From Flavivirga algicola (lineage in GTDB: Bacteria > Bacteroidota > Bacteroidia > Flavobacteriales > Flavobacteriaceae), in the NCBI RefSeq assembly GCF_012910715.1, contig NZ_JABBHF010000002.1, forward strand, positions 253,001 through 317,000: a stretch of 64,000 nt of DNA, written 5' to 3'. This document shows positions 54,050 through 63,140 of the stretch, one piece after another (the first letter of the stretch is position 1; every line of letters starts with the position of its first letter). The position numbers were made by a program, and so were the translations under genes. The notes under the pieces were generated by a model that saw nothing but the letters and a program-made list of their open reading frames with translations, ran no database searches and had not been told where the DNA came from.

Positions 54050-56275
54050 CTACATGGACTCGTGGAAAGAACGTGTTATAACTTCTAATTGCTGCTCTTT
54101 TGTTAATCTTACAAAATTAACAGCGTAACCAGAAACACGAATTGTTAATTGTGGGTATTCCTCAGGATGCTCCATAGCATCAAGTAAAGTTTCTTTATTT
54201 AATACATTAACATTAATGTGCTGTGCATTCCTTAAGAAATAACCATCTAAAATGGATGTTAAATTTTCGATTCTATCTTCGTCATTAGCACCCAAAGACT
54301 TTGGCACTATTGAAAAAGTATTAGAAATACCATCTTGAGAATCTTTATAATCGATTTTTGCTACCGAGTTTAAGGATGCTATAGCACCTTGTGAATCACG
54401 ACCATGCATCGGATTAGCCCCTGGTGCAAATGGAATACCTTTTGCCCTACCATCTGGTGTTGCTCCTGTTTTCTTTCCATAAGCAACATTCGATGTGATG
54501 GTTAACACAGACATAGTTGGTTCAGCATTTTTATAAACTGACAACTTCTTTAACTCATTATTAAAATCGGCCACCGCATTAGCAGCTAAAACATCTACCC
54601 TATCATCATCATTACCATAACAAGGAAACTCTCCTTCTATTTTAAAATCAACCGTTAAACCTTCTTCATTTCTAATTGGCTTTACTTTAGCATATTTAAT
54701 TGCTGACAAAGAATCTGCCACAATTGATAAACCAGCAATACCGTAAGCTATATTGACACTTGGGTTGGTATCAATTAGTGCCATTTGAGCTTTTTCATAA
54801 TAGTATTTATCGTGCATGTAGTGAATAATATTCATAGAATCATTATACACGCGCGCCACATCTTTCATGGCTATTTTAAAGTTAGCCATGACTTTATCGA
54901 AATCTAAATACTCACAATCACAAGCTTCAATACCATCAACCATTTTAGTGCCTGTTATTTCACAACGGCCACCGTTAATAGCTAATAATAATGTTTTGGC
55001 CAAGTTAGTACGTGCTCCAAAAAACTGAATAGATTTCCCTAATGCCTGATGCGATACGCAGCATGCTATTCCGTAATCGTCAGACCCTCTACTTTCTCTC
55101 ATCAAAGCATCATTTTCAAATTGAATTGATGATGTGTCTATAGATACTTTAGCACAGTAATCTTTAAAGTTTTTTGGTAAATCTTCAGACCAAAGAATCG
55201 TCATATTAGGCTCTGGTGAAGGTCCTAAATTATATAAGGTATTCAAGAAACGGAAAGAGGTTTTAGTTACCTTCGTTCTCCCATCTTCAAACATCCCCCC
55301 TATAGCTTCAGTCACCCAAGTTGGATCACCAGCAAAAATTTCATCGTAAGCACTCATTCTTAAATGACGTACCATTCGAAGTTTCATGACAAACTGATCT
55401 ATATATTCTTGAGCCTCTTCCTCAGTTATAAGCCCTTCCTGTAAATCATTTTCAATAAAAATATCTAAAAAGGTTGACACATTACCTAACGACATGGCTG
55501 CGCCATCTTGTTCTTTTACAGCAGCTAAATAAGCCATGTATGTCCATTGTACAGCTTCTTTCGCATTTTCAGCAGGACGGCTTAAATCTAAATCATATTT
55601 ACCTCCTAATTCAATGATTTCTTTCAATGCTTTTATTTGCTCAGAGACTTCCTCTCGTAAACGAATAACAGCATCGCTCATTGGCCCTTCAATTTTCGCT
55701 AAATCTTCCTGTTTAGATTTAATCAAAAAATCAATTCCGTATAAAGCTACACGACGATAATCACCAATTATTCTACCACGTGCGTAGTTATCTGGAAGCC
55801 CAGTTAAGAAGCCTAATGAACGATACTTTTTTATTTCAGCATTATAGGCGTCAAAAACCCCATCATTATGAGTTTTAACATATTTTGAAAATAATTCTGT
55901 TAAGGCATCATTAGGTTTTACGCCATGCTCAGACAATGCCTTTTGAACTACTTTAAATCCGCCAAAAGGTTTCATGGTTCTTTTCAATAATTCGTCTGTT
56001 TGCAATCCTAAAATAACCTCATTATCTTTATCTATATATCCAGCATTAAAGGCGCTAACTGTCGAAATTGTTTCTGTATCTATAGAACGTACACCATTAT
56101 TTTGTCGTTCTTCTTTAGTAGCTTGTTTGCATACTTCCCATAATTTTTGAGTTCTAGCACTTGGGCCAACCAAAAATTCTGATGTTCCATAATAAGGAGT
56201 AATGTTATTAATAACAAAATCCCTTACATCGACTTTTTCAGTCCAAATTCCGTAGTTAAATTGTTTTACTTCCAT
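54050..56275 (-). CDS. pflB: Formate C-acetyltransferase (pyruvate formate-lyase)
   Basis: This is a 741-residue glycyl-radical enzyme. It converts pyruvate and CoA to acetyl-CoA and formate in anaerobic or micro-oxic conditions. The catalytic cysteine pair is C405-C406 (GIACCVSHQ), and the radical glycine is near residue 716 (RVSGYAVNF). The substrate loops [12 protein letters not shown] and [19 protein letters not shown] are present. It heads the operon pflB-pflA-transporter and is preceded by a CRP/FNR-like site. An oxygen-sensitive enzyme in this lineage implies a fermentative mode. Confidence 0.97.
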   Translation of the reverse strand: MEVKQFNYGIWTEKVDVRDFVINNITPYYGTSEFLVGPSARTQKLWEVCKQATKEERQNNGVRSIDTETISTVSAFNAGYIDKDNEVILGLQTDELLKRTMKPFGGFKVVQKALSEHGVKPNDALTELFSKYVKTHNDGVFDAYNAEIKKYRSLGFLTGLPDNYARGRIIGDYRRVALYGIDFLIKSKQEDLAKIEGPMSDAVIRLREEVSEQIKALKEIIELGGKYDLDLSRPAENAKEAVQWTYMAYLAAVKEQDGAAMSLGNVSTFLDIFIENDLQEGLITEEEAQEYIDQFVMKLRMVRHLRMSAYDEIFAGDPTWVTEAIGGMFEDGRTKVTKTSFRFLNTLYNLGPSPEPNMTILWSEDLPKNFKDYCAKVSIDTSSIQFENDALMRESRGSDDYGIACCVSHQALGKSIQFFGARTNLAKTLLLAINGGRCEITGTKMVDGIEACDCEYLDFDKVMANFKIAMKDVARVYNDSMNIIHYMHDKYYYEKAQMALIDTNPSVNIAYGIAGLSIVADSLSAIKYAKVKPIRNEEGLTVDFKIEGEFPCYGNDDDRVDVLAANAVADFNNELKKLSVYKNAEPTMSVLTITSNVAYGKKTGATPDGRAKGIPFAPGANPMHGRDSQGAIASLNSVAKIDYKDSQDGISNTFSIVPKSLGANDEDRIENLTSILDGYFLRNAQHINVNVLNKETLLDAMEHPEEYPQLTIRVSGYAVNFVRLTKEQQLEVITRSFHESM

Positions 56276-56324
56276 TGTTTTATTTTTATTAATATTTTAT
56301 ATAATCATGTTTGTTTTACTATTT

Positions 56325-56368
56325 CAAAGTTATATACTGGACCTAATTATAAAGCTGACAATTATCAG
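56325..56368 (-). promoter_or_regulatory. pflB promoter with CRP/FNR-like binding site
   Basis: On the minus strand TAACTTTG (56325-56332) matches the -7 consensus. Upstream, CTGACAATTATCAG on the plus strand (56355-56368; TGA-N6-TCA core, two mismatched positions in the palindrome) lies with its centre about 33 bp from the -7 centre, near -43 of the predicted start. This is the class II activator position of CRP/FNR regulators. FNR-type control of pfl is the usual biology. Confidence 0.6.
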
Positions 56369-56375
56369 TAAATGG

Positions 56376-56722
56376 AAGTTTTTTTTATGGATTTTTTAAC
56401 GAAAACGTTTGAGTTTTATCACTTTAAAAATAAAATATGTAAACTTTTAACCTTAGCAGGTATAAAAATTTAACAAAGAGATTAATTTCATGTGATTTCT
56501 CATTTATTATTATAAATTAGATACATTTTTCATAATAATTTAAAACAAACCAGTTTATTTAAGTTATTTCACAATAAATAACAAAATACGGTCCCCAAAA
56601 TTTGAAAATCGATAAATACCCTTTCTAAAACATTTATAAACTGTTATAAAAATTCTATTTTGTTTACGCAATTTGAAAATCCTTTTTAATTTCATATTTT
56701 GCAATACAAGAAACTATTTTAA
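56376..56722. other. Intergenic region between pflB and the acyl-CoA ligase gene
   Basis: Apart from the pfl promoter elements at its left end, this A+T-rich stretch has no reading frame or RNA gene that I can support. Promoter signals for the rightward ligase gene must lie here, but the closest candidate (ATATTTTG ending at 56701) misses the TA of the -7 consensus. Confidence 0.5.
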
Positions 56723-58492
56723 ATGGCAGACGTTACACGAATTTTTGATTTTCCTTATTATCAATTAGAAACTTATAATTTAGATAAAGCACTCACTTCT
56801 AAGCACAAAGGTGAATGGTACTCTATTTCAACTCAAGAATATGTTAACCAAGCCAATGCTATTAGTAGAGGTTTATTGCGTTTAGGAGTACAACCAAATG
56901 ATAAAATCGCTGTCATTTCTTCAACTAATAGAACAGAATGGAATGTTTTAGATATAGGTGTCCTTCAAATTGGTGCGCAAAATGTGCCGATTTATCCAAC
57001 GATAGCTGCTGAAGATTACGAATATGTCTTAAACCATTCTGAATCTATTTATTGTTTCGTTTCCGATGCGGAAGTTTTAGATAAACTCAATGTTATAAAA
57101 GACAATACCAAACTTAAAGGAGTTTACACGTTTAATGATATTGAAGGCGAAAAAAGCTGGAAAGAAGTTTTAAAATTAGGTGAAGATACTAGCAACCAAA
57201 AAGAAGTTGAGTCCAGAAAAGAAGTCGTTAAACCAAATGATCTGGCTACTTTAATTTACACTTCGGGCACTACTGGTAAGCCCAAAGGTGTTATGTTATC
57301 TCATAATAATTTGGTATCTAATGTTATAGATAGCATGTCCAGAGTCCCTCTAGAAATAGGTAAATCTAGAGCCTTGAGTTTCTTACCTATTTGTCATGTT
57401 TTTGAAAGAATGATACTATATCTCTATCAATACTGTGGCATAGAAATATATTTTGCAGAAAGTATTGAGACCATAAGCGACAACTTGAAAGAGGTCAAAC
57501 CTCAAGTTATGACAGCAGTTCCTAGGCTTTATGAAAAAATGTATGATAAAATAATAGCCAAGGGTACAGAATTAAAAGGTATAAAAAAGGTATTGTTTTT
57601 TTGGGCGGTGAACTTAGGTTTAAAATATGAGCCCTATGGTAAAAATGGCGGGTGGTACGAGTTTCAATTAAAAATAGCAAACAAAATTATTTTTAATAAG
57701 TGGCGAGAAGCACTAGGAGGTAACATTAATACCTTGATATCTGGAAGTGCTGCACTGCAACAACGACTCATCAGGGTGTTTTCTGCTGCAAAAATGGAAA
57801 TACTAGAAGGTTACGGGCTAACAGAAACATCTCCTGTGGTTTCTGTAAATTGCCCTTTTAACGGAGGCATTAAGATTGGAACCGTAGGTCGAATTATTGA
57901 CAATGTTGAAGTTAAAATTGCCGATGATGGAGAAATTTTGGTTAAAGGACCTAATGTCATGCTTGGTTATTATAAAGATCCTGAAAAAACTAAGGAGGTG
58001 ATGACTGAAAATTATTTCCATACAGGTGATATAGGTGAAGTTGATGATGACAATTTCTTAAAAATTACAGATCGTAAAAAAGAAATGTTCAAAACTTCTG
58101 GTGGTAAGTATGTGGCTCCTGCCCTCTTAGAAAATCAATTTAAGCAATCTAGGTTTATTGAACAAATAATGATTATTGGAGAAGGCGAAAAAATGCCTGC
58201 CGCTTTAATCCAAATTAATTTCGAATTTGTTGAAGAATGGGGAAGACGTCATAACATAACTTTCCAATCTAAAAATGATATCATCACCAACCCCAAGTTA
58301 TTAGAGCGCATTCAAGAAGAAATTGACAATGCCAATAAAAACTTTGGTAAGTGGGAACAGATTAAAAAATTCGAAATAACCCCAGATGTTTGGTCAATTG
58401 ACGCCGGCCACTTAACACCTACAATGAAAATGAAAAGAAAAGTGATTAAGACTAAATATGTAGATTTAATAGAAAAAATCTATAGGTCATAA
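56723..58492 (+). CDS. Long-chain acyl-CoA synthetase (AMP-forming)
   Basis: This is a 589-residue ANL-superfamily enzyme with P-loop-like TLIYTSGTTGKPKGVMLSHNN, the A5 motif EGYGLTETSPV, A7 YFHTGDIGEVDDDNFLKITDRKKEMF, and A10 lysine near GHLTPTMKMKRK. The long linker and length fit long-chain fatty acyl-CoA synthetases (FadD/FAA type), which activate fatty acids for beta-oxidation. The MarR-fad operon follows 121 bp later. It is transcribed alone. Confidence 0.93.
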   Translation: MADVTRIFDFPYYQLETYNLDKALTSKHKGEWYSISTQEYVNQANAISRGLLRLGVQPNDKIAVISSTNRTEWNVLDIGVLQIGAQNVPIYPTIAAEDYEYVLNHSESIYCFVSDAEVLDKLNVIKDNTKLKGVYTFNDIEGEKSWKEVLKLGEDTSNQKEVESRKEVVKPNDLATLIYTSGTTGKPKGVMLSHNNLVSNVIDSMSRVPLEIGKSRALSFLPICHVFERMILYLYQYCGIEIYFAESIETISDNLKEVKPQVMTAVPRLYEKMYDKIIAKGTELKGIKKVLFFWAVNLGLKYEPYGKNGGWYEFQLKIANKIIFNKWREALGGNINTLISGSAALQQRLIRVFSAAKMEILEGYGLTETSPVVSVNCPFNGGIKIGTVGRIIDNVEVKIADDGEILVKGPNVMLGYYKDPEKTKEVMTENYFHTGDIGEVDDDNFLKITDRKKEMFKTSGGKYVAPALLENQFKQSRFIEQIMIIGEGEKMPAALIQINFEFVEEWGRRHNITFQSKNDIITNPKLLERIQEEIDNANKNFGKWEQIKKFEITPDVWSIDAGHLTPTMKMKRKVIKTKYVDLIEKIYRS

Positions 58493-58554
58493 CTTTAAAA
58501 ATCATATAACACATTTTCAATACTCTCTCAATTAAATTGTGTTAAGTTTTATAT

Positions 58555-58580
58555 AATTTATTATGCATGCATAATAAATT
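58555..58580. promoter_or_regulatory. Perfect 26-bp palindrome, probable MarR operator
   Basis: The first 13 bases (AATTTATTATGCA) are the exact reverse complement of the last 13. It ends four bases before the -7 box of the marR gene, so a bound dimer would cover the promoter. MarR proteins bind palindromes of this kind and repress their own operon. A fatty acyl-CoA or related ligand is the likely inducer, given the fad genes. Confidence 0.8.
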
Positions 58581-58584
58581 TTCA

Positions 58585-58592
58585 TATCTTTG
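58585..58592 (+). promoter_or_regulatory. -7 element of the marR-fad operon
   Basis: TATCTTTG matches TAnnTTTG, 21 bp before the MarR ATG. The TTG start offered upstream by the frame (58590) falls inside this box, so the ATG at 58614 is the real start. Confidence 0.75.
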
Positions 58593-58613
58593 GTCTCCAA
58601 CCAACCAGATATT

Positions 58614-59057
58614 ATGAAAGATAAAACAATAGACTATATACTAAGGACAACATGGCTTGCAGTGCAAAAAATGTATAATGAAGAGGCTGCAAAATTTGAT
58701 AGTACTATGGCAACGGGCTTTACTTTATTGAGTATAGACCCAGAAAAAGGAACGCCTTCTACCGCTTTAGGACCTAAAATGGGTATGGAAGCCACGAGTT
58801 TATCAAGAATATTGAAAACGATGGAATCTAAAGGACTAATTGAGCGTAAACCCAATCCAAAAGATGGTCGTGGTGTTATCATTTCTCTCACTGAATTTGG
58901 TCTTGAAAAAAGAACCTATTCAAGAGATAAAGTTTTAACATTTAATGAAACTATAAGAAATAACGTTTCTGAAGAAAAATTAAACAGTTTTTATGAAGTC
59001 GCCGAAGTCATTAACGAACTGGTAACGAATAAAAAAATATATAATCAAAACGAGTAG
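58614..59057 (+). CDS. MarR-family transcriptional regulator of the fad operon
   Basis: The protein starting at ATG 58614 is 147 residues, a winged-helix MarR. The recognition region is MGMEATSLSRILKTMESKGLIERK, and the wing is PNPKDGRGVIISLTEFG, both family marks. Helices at both ends dimerise. It lies 9 bp before fadN in the same direction and shares its promoter, with the palindrome at 58555 as its likely site. It most likely keeps fatty-acid degradation off until an inducer is present. Confidence 0.9.
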   Translation: MKDKTIDYILRTTWLAVQKMYNEEAAKFDSTMATGFTLLSIDPEKGTPSTALGPKMGMEATSLSRILKTMESKGLIERKPNPKDGRGVIISLTEFGLEKRTYSRDKVLTFNETIRNNVSEEKLNSFYEVAEVINELVTNKKIYNQNE

Positions 59058-59066
59058 TAGTATAAA

Positions 59067-61475
59067 ATGAGTAAACGTAGAATAAAAAAAGTGGCCATAA
59101 TTGGCTCAGGTATTATGGGAAGTGGTATTGCATGCCATTTCGCTAATATAGGCGTCGATGTTTTATTACTTGATATAGTCCCAAGAGAACTAAATGACAA
59201 AGAGAAATCCAAAGGTTTAACACTCGAAGATAAAGGCGTAAGAAACAGATTGGTTAATGATGCCCTTGCTACAGCATTAAAATCAAAGCCTTCCCCTATT
59301 TATCATCCCAAATTTGCAAATCGTATTACAACTGGTAATTTAGAAGACGATATTGCTAAGGTTGCCAATGTTGATTGGATTATGGAAGTTGTTGTTGAAC
59401 GTTTAGATATAAAACAACAGGTTTTTGAATCGCTAGAAAAACACAGAACGCCTGGTACTTTAATTACCAGTAATACTTCTGGTATTCCTATTAAGTTTAT
59501 GAGTGAAGGGAGAAGTGAAGATTTTCAAAAACATTTTTGCGGTACACACTTTTTTAATCCTGCACGCTACTTAAAGCTATTCGAAATCATTCCTGGCCCC
59601 AAAACAGATACCTCGGTTTTAGAATTCCTTAATGAGTATGGCGAACAATTCCTGGGAAAAACATCTGTCGTGGCTAAAGACACTCCTGCTTTTATTGGAA
59701 ACCGCATTGGCATCTTTAGTATCATGAGTTTATTCCACGCTGTTAAAGATATGGAGCTAACCATTGAAGAAGTCGATAAATTAACAGGTCCTGTTATTGG
59801 TAGACCAAAATCTGCTACATTTAGAACAGTCGATGTTGTTGGTTTGGACACTTTAGTTCATGTAGCAAATGGTATTGCAGAAAACTGTAAAGAAGATGAA
59901 CAACTGGAACTCTTTAAACTTCCAGGTTTCATTAGTACCATGGTAAAAAACAAATGGTTGGGAAGCAAAACCAAACAAGGGTTTTATAAAAAAACGGTTT
60001 CTGCAGAAGGCAAAAAAGAAATCCTATCATTAGATTTAAACACTTTAGAGTATCGCTCTGCACAAAAAGCAAAATTCGCTACTCTGGAATTGACCAAAAC
60101 TATCGATAAGGTTGTAGACCGGTTCAAAGTATTAGTCTCAGGTAAAGATAAAGCTGGCAAATTTTACAGAAAAAGTTTCGCTGCCCTATTCGCATATGTC
60201 TCGAATCGTATTCCTGAAATAACAGATGAATTGTATAAGATTGATGATGCCATGAAAGCTGGTTTTGGATGGGAACATGGTCCCTTTCAAATTTGGGATG
60301 CTATAGGAGTCGAGGCTGGTATAGAAATAATGAAAGCAGAAGGTTTAGCACCAGCACCCTGGGTAAACGATATGTTAAAAGCAGGAAGCAAATCATTCTA
60401 TTCTGTAAAAGAAGGTGCTACTTATGCTTACGATATTCCAAAGCAAACACAAGAAAAAATACCTGGGCAAGATGCCTTTATCATCTTAGATAATATTAGA
60501 AAATCTAATGAAGTATTTAAAAACTCAGGGGTAGTCATTGAAGATTTAGGAGATGGTATATTAAACTGTGAATTCCAGTCTAAAATGAATACGATTGGAG
60601 GGGATGTTTTAGCAGGACTTAATAAGGCCATTGATCTGGCCGAAAAAGAATATCAGGGATTAATTGTTGGTAACCAAGGCGCCAATTTCTCAGTTGGCGC
60701 TAATATTGGTATGATATTCATGATGGCCGTAGAACAGGAATATGACGAACTTAATGCTGCCATTAAGTATTTTCAAGATACCATGATGCGTATGCGTTAC
60801 TCGGCGATTCCAACCATTTCGGCACCACACGGCATGTCTTTAGGTGGCGCCTGCGAATTATCAATGCACGCCGATAAAGTAGTTGCTGCCGCAGAAACCT
60901 ATATCGGTTTGGTAGAGTTTGGTGTTGGTGTGATTCCTGGCGGAGCTGGTTCAAAAGAAATGGCTTTAAGGGCTTCTGATACTTTTAGAAAAGGCGATGT
61001 AGAATTAAACACTTTACAAGAATACTTTTTAACCATCGGTATGGCAAAAGTGGCAACATCTGCTTATGAAGCTTTCGATTTGGGTGTCCTTCAGAAAGGA
61101 AAAGATATTGTCGTTATTAATAAAGACCGGCAGATAGCCACTGCAAAAGCGCACGCTAAATTAATGGCTGAAGCTGGTTACACGCAGCCCGTAAAACGCA
61201 AAGACGTAAAAGTACTCGGAAAACAAGCTTTAGGTATGTTTTTAGTTGGAACCGACTCTATGGAAGCTGCAAATTATATAAGTGAACATGATCATAAAAT
61301 AGCAAATAAATTGGCTTATGTGATGGCAGGGGGTGATTTATCCGAACCTACCCTAGTTACCGAACAATATTTATTGGATTTAGAACGTGAAGCTTTCTTA
61401 AGTTTATGTACCGAACGGAAGACCTTAGAACGCATACAGCATATGTTGAAGACTGGGAAACCGCTTCGTAATTAA
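59067..61475 (+). CDS. fadN: 3-Hydroxyacyl-CoA dehydrogenase / enoyl-CoA hydratase fusion (FadN type)
   Basis: This is an 802-residue bifunctional beta-oxidation enzyme. The N-terminal NAD-binding part has G13-S-G-I-M-G18 and SNTSGIPIKFM, then HFFNPARYLKLFEIIPGP. The dehydrogenase helical domain follows to about residue 440. The C-terminal crotonase part (from about 500) has IVGNQGANFSVGANIGM and GMSLGGACELSMHAD, the oxyanion loops. The domain order (dehydrogenase first) is that of B. subtilis FadN, not FadB. With fadA and fadE next, the gene order matches the fadNAE operon. Confidence 0.92.
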   Translation: MSKRRIKKVAIIGSGIMGSGIACHFANIGVDVLLLDIVPRELNDKEKSKGLTLEDKGVRNRLVNDALATALKSKPSPIYHPKFANRITTGNLEDDIAKVANVDWIMEVVVERLDIKQQVFESLEKHRTPGTLITSNTSGIPIKFMSEGRSEDFQKHFCGTHFFNPARYLKLFEIIPGPKTDTSVLEFLNEYGEQFLGKTSVVAKDTPAFIGNRIGIFSIMSLFHAVKDMELTIEEVDKLTGPVIGRPKSATFRTVDVVGLDTLVHVANGIAENCKEDEQLELFKLPGFISTMVKNKWLGSKTKQGFYKKTVSAEGKKEILSLDLNTLEYRSAQKAKFATLELTKTIDKVVDRFKVLVSGKDKAGKFYRKSFAALFAYVSNRIPEITDELYKIDDAMKAGFGWEHGPFQIWDAIGVEAGIEIMKAEGLAPAPWVNDMLKAGSKSFYSVKEGATYAYDIPKQTQEKIPGQDAFIILDNIRKSNEVFKNSGVVIEDLGDGILNCEFQSKMNTIGGDVLAGLNKAIDLAEKEYQGLIVGNQGANFSVGANIGMIFMMAVEQEYDELNAAIKYFQDTMMRMRYSAIPTISAPHGMSLGGACELSMHADKVVAAAETYIGLVEFGVGVIPGGAGSKEMALRASDTFRKGDVELNTLQEYFLTIGMAKVATSAYEAFDLGVLQKGKDIVVINKDRQIATAKAHAKLMAEAGYTQPVKRKDVKVLGKQALGMFLVGTDSMEAANYISEHDHKIANKLAYVMAGGDLSEPTLVTEQYLLDLEREAFLSLCTERKTLERIQHMLKTGKPLRN

Positions 61476-61492
61476 ATAGTGTATAAGTACGA

Positions 61493-61504
61493 AGTATTAA
61501 GTAT
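61493..61504 (+). repeat. Left inverted repeat of the four-helix-bundle cassette
   Basis: AGTATTAAGTAT is the exact reverse complement of the bases at 61895-61906. It is part of degenerate AAGTA-type repeats lying between the fadN stop and the cassette gene. Confidence 0.7.
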
Positions 61505-61538
61505 GGAGTACATAGAAAATCGAATTAAATTTTTTACT

Positions 61539-61895
61539 ATGCATAGATTTGAAGAATTGAAAATATGGCAAAAAGCAATGGATATAACGGAAAACTGTTA
61601 TAAAGCATCCGAAAATTTCCCAAAAGAAGAGAAGTTCAATTTAACATCTCAACTTAGAAGAAGTGCCATTTCCATCCCTTCAAATATTGCTGAAGGTGCA
61701 GGAAGAAATACCAATGGGGAATTCAAACAATTTTTAGGGATTGCGAATGGTTCTTCCTTTGAATTATTAACACAATTATATTTATCTAAAAGGCTAAATT
61801 TAATAACAGAGCAAAAAGTAAGGCCTATCATTAACGAAATTCTCGAAATTACAAAAATGAATTATTCACTTCAGAAATCACTTATGAAGTCTTAA
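61539..61895 (+). CDS. Four-helix-bundle protein (23S rRNA intervening-sequence family)
   Basis: The frame is open from a GTG at 61479, but the ATG at 61539 gives the standard beginning of this family, MHRFEELKIWQKAMDI. The product is 118 residues. Other marks are FPKEEKFNLTSQLRRSAISI, PSNIAEGAGRNTNGEFKQFL and a closing helix NEILEITKMNYSLQKS. The family is found inside 23S rRNA of Leptospira and related bacteria and as stand-alone genes in Bacteroidota. Here it lies between fadN and fadA in the same direction, bounded by inverted repeats, and looks like an inserted cassette. Its function is unknown. Confidence 0.88.
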   Translation: MHRFEELKIWQKAMDITENCYKASENFPKEEKFNLTSQLRRSAISIPSNIAEGAGRNTNGEFKQFLGIANGSSFELLTQLYLSKRLNLITEQKVRPIINEILEITKMNYSLQKSLMKS

Positions 61896-61906
61896 TACTT
61901 AATACT
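61895..61906 (+). repeat. Right inverted repeat of the four-helix-bundle cassette
   Basis: ATACTTAATACT pairs exactly with the repeat at 61493-61504 and overlaps the last base of the cassette stop codon. A partial further TTAATAC copy follows before fadA. Confidence 0.7.
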
Positions 61907-61923
61907 AAAATCTTAATACAAAT

Positions 61924-63117
61924 ATGCACAGACAGGCTTACATAGTAAAAGCATATAGAACAGCTGTAGGTAAAGCACCTAAAGGTGTATTTCGCTTTAA
62001 AAGAACTGATGAATTGGCTGCAGAAACCATTCAATTCATGATGAAAGAATTACCACAATTAGACAAAACCCGCATTGACGATGTGATTGTTGGGAATGCC
62101 ATGCCTGAAGGATCCCAGGGTTTAAATATGGCTCGTCTTATCTCTTTAATGGGGTTAGATAGTGTCGATGTGCCAGGAGTCACTGTAAATCGTTTTTGTT
62201 CATCTGGTATAGAAACCATAGGTATCGCAACGGCAAAAATACAATCTGGAATGGCAGATTGCATTATTGCTGGAGGTGCAGAAAGCATGAGTGCCGTACC
62301 CATGACAGGATTTAAGCCTGAACTAAATTATGATATTGTAAAGGCAGGTCACGAAGATTATTATTGGGGCATGGGAAATACTGCCGAAGCTGTTGCAAAT
62401 CAATTTAAAGTATCTCGTGAAGATCAAGATGAATTTGCCTACCATTCACATATGAAAGCTTTAAAAGCACAAGCCGAAAATCGTTTTCAAGATCAAATTG
62501 TACCTATAGAAGTAGAGCAAACTTATATTGACTCTAATGGTAAAAAAGCTAATAAATCATACACAGTAACAAAAGATGAAGGTCCGCGTACTGGTACAAG
62601 CTTAGAAGCGCTTGCCAAACTAAGACCTGTTTTTGCACAAGGTGGTAGCGTCACCGCAGGGAACTCTTCTCAAATGAGTGATGGAGCAGCCTTTGTAATG
62701 GTAATGAGTGAAGAGATGGTTAAAGAATTAAATCTGGAACCCATTGCACGCTTAGTAAACTATGCAGCGGCAGGCGTTGAACCCCGAATTATGGGAATAG
62801 GTCCCGTAAAAGCCATTCCAAAAGCATTAAAACAAGCTGGTTTACAACAATCAGATTTAGAGCTCATTGAATTAAACGAAGCATTCGCTTCACAATCTTT
62901 AGCTGTAATTAGAGAACTAAACCTCAATCCTGACATTGTAAACGTGAACGGAGGAGCCATTGCCCTCGGACATCCTCTTGGGTGTACAGGAGCTAAACTA
63001 TCTGTACAACTATTTGATGAAATGCGCAAACGCAATATGAAAGGAAAATATGGCGCCGTTACTATGTGTGTTGGAACTGGGCAGGGAGCTTGTGGTATTT
63101 TCGAATTTTTAAATTAA
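61924..63117 (+). CDS. fadA: Acetyl-CoA C-acyltransferase (3-ketoacyl-CoA thiolase)
   Basis: This 397-residue thiolase has the acylated Cys92 (VNRFCSSG). The catalytic His is in NGGAIALGHPLGCTGAK and the second Cys in MCVGTGQGACGIFEF near the end. It carries out the last step of beta-oxidation. It follows the four-helix-bundle gene by 28 bp and precedes the acyl-CoA dehydrogenase by 23 bp. Without the cassette it would abut fadN as in B. subtilis fadNAE. Confidence 0.95.
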   Translation: MHRQAYIVKAYRTAVGKAPKGVFRFKRTDELAAETIQFMMKELPQLDKTRIDDVIVGNAMPEGSQGLNMARLISLMGLDSVDVPGVTVNRFCSSGIETIGIATAKIQSGMADCIIAGGAESMSAVPMTGFKPELNYDIVKAGHEDYYWGMGNTAEAVANQFKVSREDQDEFAYHSHMKALKAQAENRFQDQIVPIEVEQTYIDSNGKKANKSYTVTKDEGPRTGTSLEALAKLRPVFAQGGSVTAGNSSQMSDGAAFVMVMSEEMVKELNLEPIARLVNYAAAGVEPRIMGIGPVKAIPKALKQAGLQQSDLELIELNEAFASQSLAVIRELNLNPDIVNVNGGAIALGHPLGCTGAKLSVQLFDEMRKRNMKGKYGAVTMCVGTGQGACGIFEFLN

Positions 63118-63140
63118 AAACAACCCAAATAATAATTAAA

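Noticed and set aside
58590-58613. Upstream TTG start of MarR
   Set aside because: It overlaps the -7 box, and the ATG at 58614 gives a standard start.
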